Of a stretch of 17,508 nt of DNA, positions 14,786 through 17,508 are shown piece by piece. The notes beneath the pieces were generated by a model that made no database searches, was not told the DNA's origin, and was given only the letters and a program-made list of their open reading frames with translations. The stretch covers positions 1-17,508 of the forward strand of contig JAKPKF010000099.1 of the NCBI GenBank assembly GCA_029553845.1. Direction: 5' to 3'. The position numbers and the translations under genes were made by a program. Numbering within the stretch: the stretch's first letter is position 1; the number at the start of each line of letters is the position of its first letter. This stretch comes from a bacterium (GTDB lineage Bacteria; Patescibacteria; Dojkabacteria; SC72).

Positions 14786-15046
14786 ATGATTAGATTATTT
14801 ATAAACCATATAGATGAAGAGAACGGTGTCGTCTGCGTGTCCTTGACATCTAGTGATGGTGGAAAGATTGTAGGAGAAGACTACGACGGGACTTACAAAG
14901 TAAATGGTATTACTAGGAAGTTCCCTGTAAATCTTGTACTGCATGAAAAGGATGAGTATTTTATAGCAGACGGAGAAGTTAAATTAATTAGAGAAAAAGC
15001 AGATGAACTTAAAGCCAGTATTAGGAAAAGTCCTGATAGAAGTTAA
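14786..15046 (+). CDS. Hypothetical beta-rich protein overlapping the co-chaperonin gene
   Basis: An 86-residue acidic protein, mostly strands (MIRLFINHIDEENGVVCVSL; YKVNGITRKFPVNLVLHEKDEYFIADGEVKLI), with a short basic tail. The last 44 bases overlap the start of the GroES-like gene in another frame, so the two are probably translationally coupled. The family was not recognised. Confidence 0.65.
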   Translation: MIRLFINHIDEENGVVCVSLTSSDGGKIVGEDYDGTYKVNGITRKFPVNLVLHEKDEYFIADGEVKLIREKADELKASIRKSPDRS

Positions 15047-15251
15047 AAAGCAGGATGAGAAGATTGGAAATACTAAGTTGGTTATTCCAAGCGCCGCACA
15101 AGAAAAAGAACTTGGCTTCGGTTTGTGTTTAAGTGGGGAGTATAAAGATAGGCAAGTATATTTTAAGAAGTATAGTGGTGATGAGATAGAGAAGGATGGA
15201 AAGACTATATTTGTAGTTGACGAAGAAGACCTCCTTGCTGTTGTAGAATAA
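15003..15251 (+). CDS. GroES-like co-chaperonin (Cpn10)
   Basis: An 82-residue protein that follows the Cpn10 layout from end to end: LKPVLGKVLIEV (first strand), a mobile-loop region (DEKIGNTKLVIPSAAQEKEL) for docking onto GroEL, then VYFKKYSGDEIEKDGKTIFVVDEEDLLAVVE, matching the GroES block (V)(I)F-KY-GTEI-DG-YLIV-E-DILAVI. It is about 15 residues shorter than GroES because the middle (roof/linker) is reduced. Phage Cpn10 proteins such as T4 gp31 replace the host GroES to fold virion proteins; by inference this one does the same with host GroEL, since no GroEL is encoded here. It starts at ATG 15003 inside the previous gene. Confidence 0.88.
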   Translation: MNLKPVLGKVLIEVKKQDEKIGNTKLVIPSAAQEKELGFGLCLSGEYKDRQVYFKKYSGDEIEKDGKTIFVVDEEDLLAVVE

Positions 15252-15268
15252 ATTTTGTAGTATTTATT

Positions 15269-15574
15269 ATGGCAAGAAGTAAAGCAGAAACAAAGAAAGC
15301 GAAGGCAGCCTACTCTAGGAAGTATCGCAAAGAGAACCCTGGTAAAGTATTGGCTTACAATCGTAAAACAGTTAAACAGAGAGCAAGTAGGAACAAAGCT
15401 AGGGCAAAGGTAGCTAAGATGGTTGGTAAATCAAACCTTAAGGGAAAAGAGGTTCACCATAAAGATTCTAATCCCAAGAACAATTCTTCTAAGAACCTTG
15501 TGGTTGCTAAGAGTGGGCATGGTGGTGGTGCTAAGGGTAACAAAAACGCCAAGAAAACAAAGAGGAGCAACTAG
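15269..15574 (+). CDS. Minimal HNH-motif protein
   Basis: A 101-residue, extremely basic protein. The N-terminal half (SRKYRKENPGKVLAYNRKTVKQRASRNKARAK) is a Lys/Arg-rich helix. Residues 58-80 carry an HNH-type motif, KGKEVHHKDSNPKNNSSKNL, with H63, H64, D66, N72 and N76. The rest is a Gly/Lys-rich tail. Zinc-free, single-motif HNH proteins like this are common in phages, but the substrate is unknown. It is the last + strand gene and ends 30 bases before the stop of the convergent methyltransferase gene. Confidence 0.75.
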   Translation: MARSKAETKKAKAAYSRKYRKENPGKVLAYNRKTVKQRASRNKARAKVAKMVGKSNLKGKEVHHKDSNPKNNSSKNLVVAKSGHGGGAKGNKNAKKTKRSN

Positions 15575-15593
15575 GAACCTGTACCAGTTCTCT

Positions 15594-15623
15594 TCCATAT
15601 TACTTATTGTTTAATTAAACTAT
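15594..15623 (-). repeat. Degenerate copy of the minus-strand junction repeat
   Basis: Read on the minus strand, it matches the two perfect copies at 22 of 30 positions in exact register, including AAGTAATATGGA and the AATTAA block. It contains the stop of the methyltransferase and an orphan ATG (15598) whose frame runs only 55 codons, opposite the HNH gene. Confidence 0.6.
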
Positions 15624-16830
15624 ATATATAGTCTACACAATTAACAACAACACCATTACCACACATCTTGTATCTTTGAGTGTCGCTTATATCCACTTCT
15701 TTTCCATCTATAATTCCTTTAGCAGTCCACCCATCTTCTAGTCCCATTAGTCGTTCACACTCTGTAGGAGTTAATCTTCTTATTCGCATATCTTCCATAA
15801 CTCTCGGAGTATTATCGCTAGTGGGGTTAGAAGCCAAAGCTCCAACCTTGTCAGAGGTATAGACTTTTCTAGGGAAGTCCCCCTGTACCCTTATCGCAAC
15901 CCCCTGAGTACACCCTGTATCTACTGTATAAGTTACTCCATCCTCTCTTTGTAAGTGTCCACTACCACCTGCGTTTTTGTTTTTAAGTAAACTAGGTCTA
16001 TTAGGACTTCTAGGTTGTAGGTTATGGACTATTACTGGTATTTGTCCACCACCCTCTCCCATAGCCCTGTTAAGACTTGGAGAACAATCTTCCATTACCG
16101 CTGCATGAGCTTGTGTACTACCTACTGCATACAACCCAGTCTTTGCACCTATGGTCATTGGTACATTATTTCCACCAGTTCCCATACTTTGAGTTAAAGT
16201 AGAAACTATCTCATCTGGATTATGGAACGAGCCAGAGCTTCCAAACTTCCTAGCACTCTTTACTTTTCTATTTGTTTTAGTATTCTGTCCTGAACTAATT
16301 TGCTCAAATAGTATTTCTCTTCCACTTCCTTTTCTAATACCGATTGCAAAGATACGCTCTCTGTTTTGTGGGACTCCAAAGTCTTTGGCATTAATAAGTT
16401 GCCACCAGACATCATACCCAGCTTGTTCCATCTCAATTTGCACTCTTGCAAAGTCCCATCCTTTACTAGAGCTAAAAGCTCCTTTAACATTCTCCCAGAC
16501 AAAATACATAGGTTGCTTTTCTTTAATGATGTTGATGAAGCAAAAGAATAATCCACTCCTTCCTCCCTCAAGTCCAGCACCCTTTCCAGCAACTGATAAG
16601 TCCTGACAAGGGCTTCCCCCTGTGATAATATCAACATCTGGCAAATCCTCTCCTTTGATTTTTGTAATGTCTCCATAGTTTTTAATGTTTGGATAATGAT
16701 AATTTAATACAGAACAAGCATACTTATCTATTTCTGAAAAACCGATTGTTTCCCAACCTAACTTCTGTGCAGAGATTGTAAATCCCCCATACCCACTAAA
16801 TAAGTCTAGATGTCTTAATACCCCCTCCAT
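15604..16830 (-). CDS. DNA cytosine-5 methyltransferase, orphan
   Basis: A 408-residue m5C methyltransferase that transfers a methyl group from S-adenosylmethionine to cytosine in a specific DNA site. Motif I is DLFSGYGGF (9-17). Motif IV is GGSPCQDLS, with the catalytic C75. Motif VI is WENVKG (E113). Motif VIII is PQNRERIFAIG (near 170), motif IX is RRLTPTECERLMGL, and motif X is YKMCGNGVVVNCVDYI. The target-recognition region (about 200-350) contains several similar short segments (VSTLTQSMGTGGNNVP; SPSLNRAMGEGGGQIP; VGALASNPTSDNTP). No restriction endonuclease partner is nearby, so protection of phage DNA from host restriction is likely. The ATG (16830) lies in a 30-bp repeat, 12 bases after the 46-residue gene. 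Confidence 0.95.
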   Translation of the reverse strand: MEGVLRHLDLFSGYGGFTISAQKLGWETIGFSEIDKYACSVLNYHYPNIKNYGDITKIKGEDLPDVDIITGGSPCQDLSVAGKGAGLEGGRSGLFFCFINIIKEKQPMYFVWENVKGAFSSSKGWDFARVQIEMEQAGYDVWWQLINAKDFGVPQNRERIFAIGIRKGSGREILFEQISSGQNTKTNRKVKSARKFGSSGSFHNPDEIVSTLTQSMGTGGNNVPMTIGAKTGLYAVGSTQAHAAVMEDCSPSLNRAMGEGGGQIPVIVHNLQPRSPNRPSLLKNKNAGGSGHLQREDGVTYTVDTGCTQGVAIRVQGDFPRKVYTSDKVGALASNPTSDNTPRVMEDMRIRRLTPTECERLMGLEDGWTAKGIIDGKEVDISDTQRYKMCGNGVVVNCVDYIYSLIKQ

Positions 16831-16855
16831 ATTACTTTGTTGTTAATTTAGATAA
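16826..16855 (-). repeat. 30-bp direct repeat at gene junction, copy 2
   Basis: Identical over 30 bases to 16979-17008. On the minus strand it starts TTATCTAAATTAACAAC and ends AAGTAATATGGA. It spans the stop of the 46-residue gene and the ATG of the methyltransferase. Confidence 0.95.
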
Positions 16856-16983
16856 TATATTGTTCTGGGTATCCAGCCATATCCGTTCCATTTATATTCT
16901 TTACAACCACCAGTTGTTTTTCCATCCCAAACTACTAAATACCTCTCGCCACTTGTTGTTGTATATTCATATCCGCCTTCCAT
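16843..16983 (-). CDS. 46-residue hypothetical protein
   Basis: ATG 16983-16981 to TAA 16845-16843. The protein is rich in Tyr, Trp and Gly (GGYEYTTTSGERYLVVWDG; KEYKWNGYGWIPR), suggesting a small beta-sheet fold. The start lies one base after the stop of the upstream gene (16985), and the leader carries the same AAAGTAAT as the flanking genes, which supports it as real. The family is unknown; as a small protein in a variable phage locus, an anti-defence role is possible but unsupported. Confidence 0.65.
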   Translation of the reverse strand: MEGGYEYTTTSGERYLVVWDGKTTGGCKEYKWNGYGWIPRTIYYLN

Positions 16984-17008
16984 ATTACTTTGTTGTTAAT
17001 TTAGATAA
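16979..17008 (-). repeat. 30-bp direct repeat at gene junction, copy 1
   Basis: Same 30 bases as 16826-16855. Here the repeat encodes the last residues (LSKLTTK) and stop of the 171-residue protein in one frame, while copy 2 is read in another frame (YLN, stop). Conservation is therefore at the DNA level. Confidence 0.95.
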
Positions 17009-17500
17009 CTCTCTGTCAATTATCTTGCCGATTGCTATTTCTGCATCAAAATCTCTTATATTCCAAGTATCTTTATAGTATTCTATTACCCAATCCCTCA
17101 TACTTTCCAACACCTCCCTTTCCCTCTCGGATAGGAGTTGCTTGATTTCTTTTAACACTTTATCGCTACATTCCACATAGCCAAACACTCTCTCCCCTTT
17201 GTCGTCAGTTACCTCCTCAAACAATCCCTCTTTTATCAAGACGGAAACTTTCTTCTCCCACTTCTCTGGGGTGTCCTGTTTAGAAGTTGCCAGGTATTCT
17301 TTGTGTGCTTTTATATGTTCTGTTTCCCCTGATAATTCCCCCCTAATCCTTATCCTCTTCTCGTACCCCTCTTGGTCTTGTGAGTTGAGGTGGTCTATTA
17401 TCTCATTCTGCTTTCTAATGATTGTATTACATAGTGCAATTGTAATGGCATCTCTACCAGATACCCAGTTAAACTCTTCTAGTTTTTCTATCTTCTCCAT
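16985..17500 (-). CDS. Hypothetical helical protein
   Basis: A 171-residue, highly charged and mainly helical protein. It begins MEKIEKLEEFNWVSGRDAIT; a middle part (EKWEKKVSVLIKEGLFEEVTDDKGERVFGYV) could be a small winged or strand-containing region; the C-terminal helices run LLSEREREVLESMRDWVIEYYK. No catalytic motif was recognised. The ATG at 17500 follows the same AAAGTAAT leader as the other minus-strand genes, so the operon continues beyond the right edge. Confidence 0.7.
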   Translation of the reverse strand: MEKIEKLEEFNWVSGRDAITIALCNTIIRKQNEIIDHLNSQDQEGYEKRIRIRGELSGETEHIKAHKEYLATSKQDTPEKWEKKVSVLIKEGLFEEVTDDKGERVFGYVECSDKVLKEIKQLLSEREREVLESMRDWVIEYYKDTWNIRDFDAEIAIGKIIDRELSKLTTK

Positions 17501-17508
17501 ATTACTTT
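17496..17508 (-). repeat. Partial junction repeat cut by window edge
   Basis: Thirteen bases (minus strand AAAGTAATATGGA) match the ATG-proximal end of the 30-bp repeat. The rest lies outside the window. Confidence 0.7.

Noticed and set aside
16260..16676. Second minus-strand frame of 138 codons
   Set aside because: It is out of frame inside the methyltransferase gene, over the region encoding motifs IV to VIII.

Overview
The window is a piece of an AT-rich tailed double-stranded DNA phage or prophage genome. It runs through virion proteins, lysis genes, a regulatory junction and a replication/recombination operon, all on the + strand, and then meets a minus-strand cluster at the right edge. 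I see no tRNA or rRNA genes, CRISPR array, transposase or integrase. TGA ends several genes (for example at 6493, 8006 and 14470), so the standard bacterial code fits. Most genes have AU-rich leaders without a Shine-Dalgarno sequence (13438 is the clear exception), yet two sites match sigma70 TTGACA/-10 promoters well. This argues against a typical Firmicutes host. It would suit Patescibacteria (CPR) or a similar SD-poor lineage, but the host cannot be fixed from this sequence.

Region 1 (2-6351) holds four consecutive virion-type genes. The third has a glycine-zipper membrane segment. The fourth is a 1392-residue protein interrupted by a 305-residue LAGLIDADG intein. The set resembles the ejection (internal virion) proteins of podoviruses. 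Region 2 (6353-8233) is a lysis cassette with an amidase endolysin flanked by four small membrane proteins. Region 3 (8234-9631) is mostly non-coding. It contains a promoter plus tetraloop terminator that would make a transcript of about 100 nt, a structured stretch, an HNH endonuclease gene, a second unexplained stretch, and a compact RNA fold closed by a 21-bp helix just before the next gene.

Region 4 (9632-15574) is the DNA-metabolism operon: a PD-(D/E)XK nuclease, then a strong promoter, an SSB-like protein, an SbcC/Rad50-like ATPase, a tiny basic protein, a coiled-coil protein, an HTH protein, a Cas4/RecB-like nuclease with iron-sulfur cysteines, two unknown proteins, a GroES-like co-chaperonin in an overlapping frame, and a minimal HNH protein. 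The ATPase and the Cas4-like nuclease probably work together in end resection or recombination, with the SSB coating the single strands.

Region 5 (15604-17508, minus strand) has an unknown helical protein, a 46-residue protein and an orphan cytosine-C5 DNA methyltransferase. Every gene junction in this cluster carries the same roughly 30-bp direct repeat. It spans the stop of one gene and the ATG of the next, giving a cassette-like layout.
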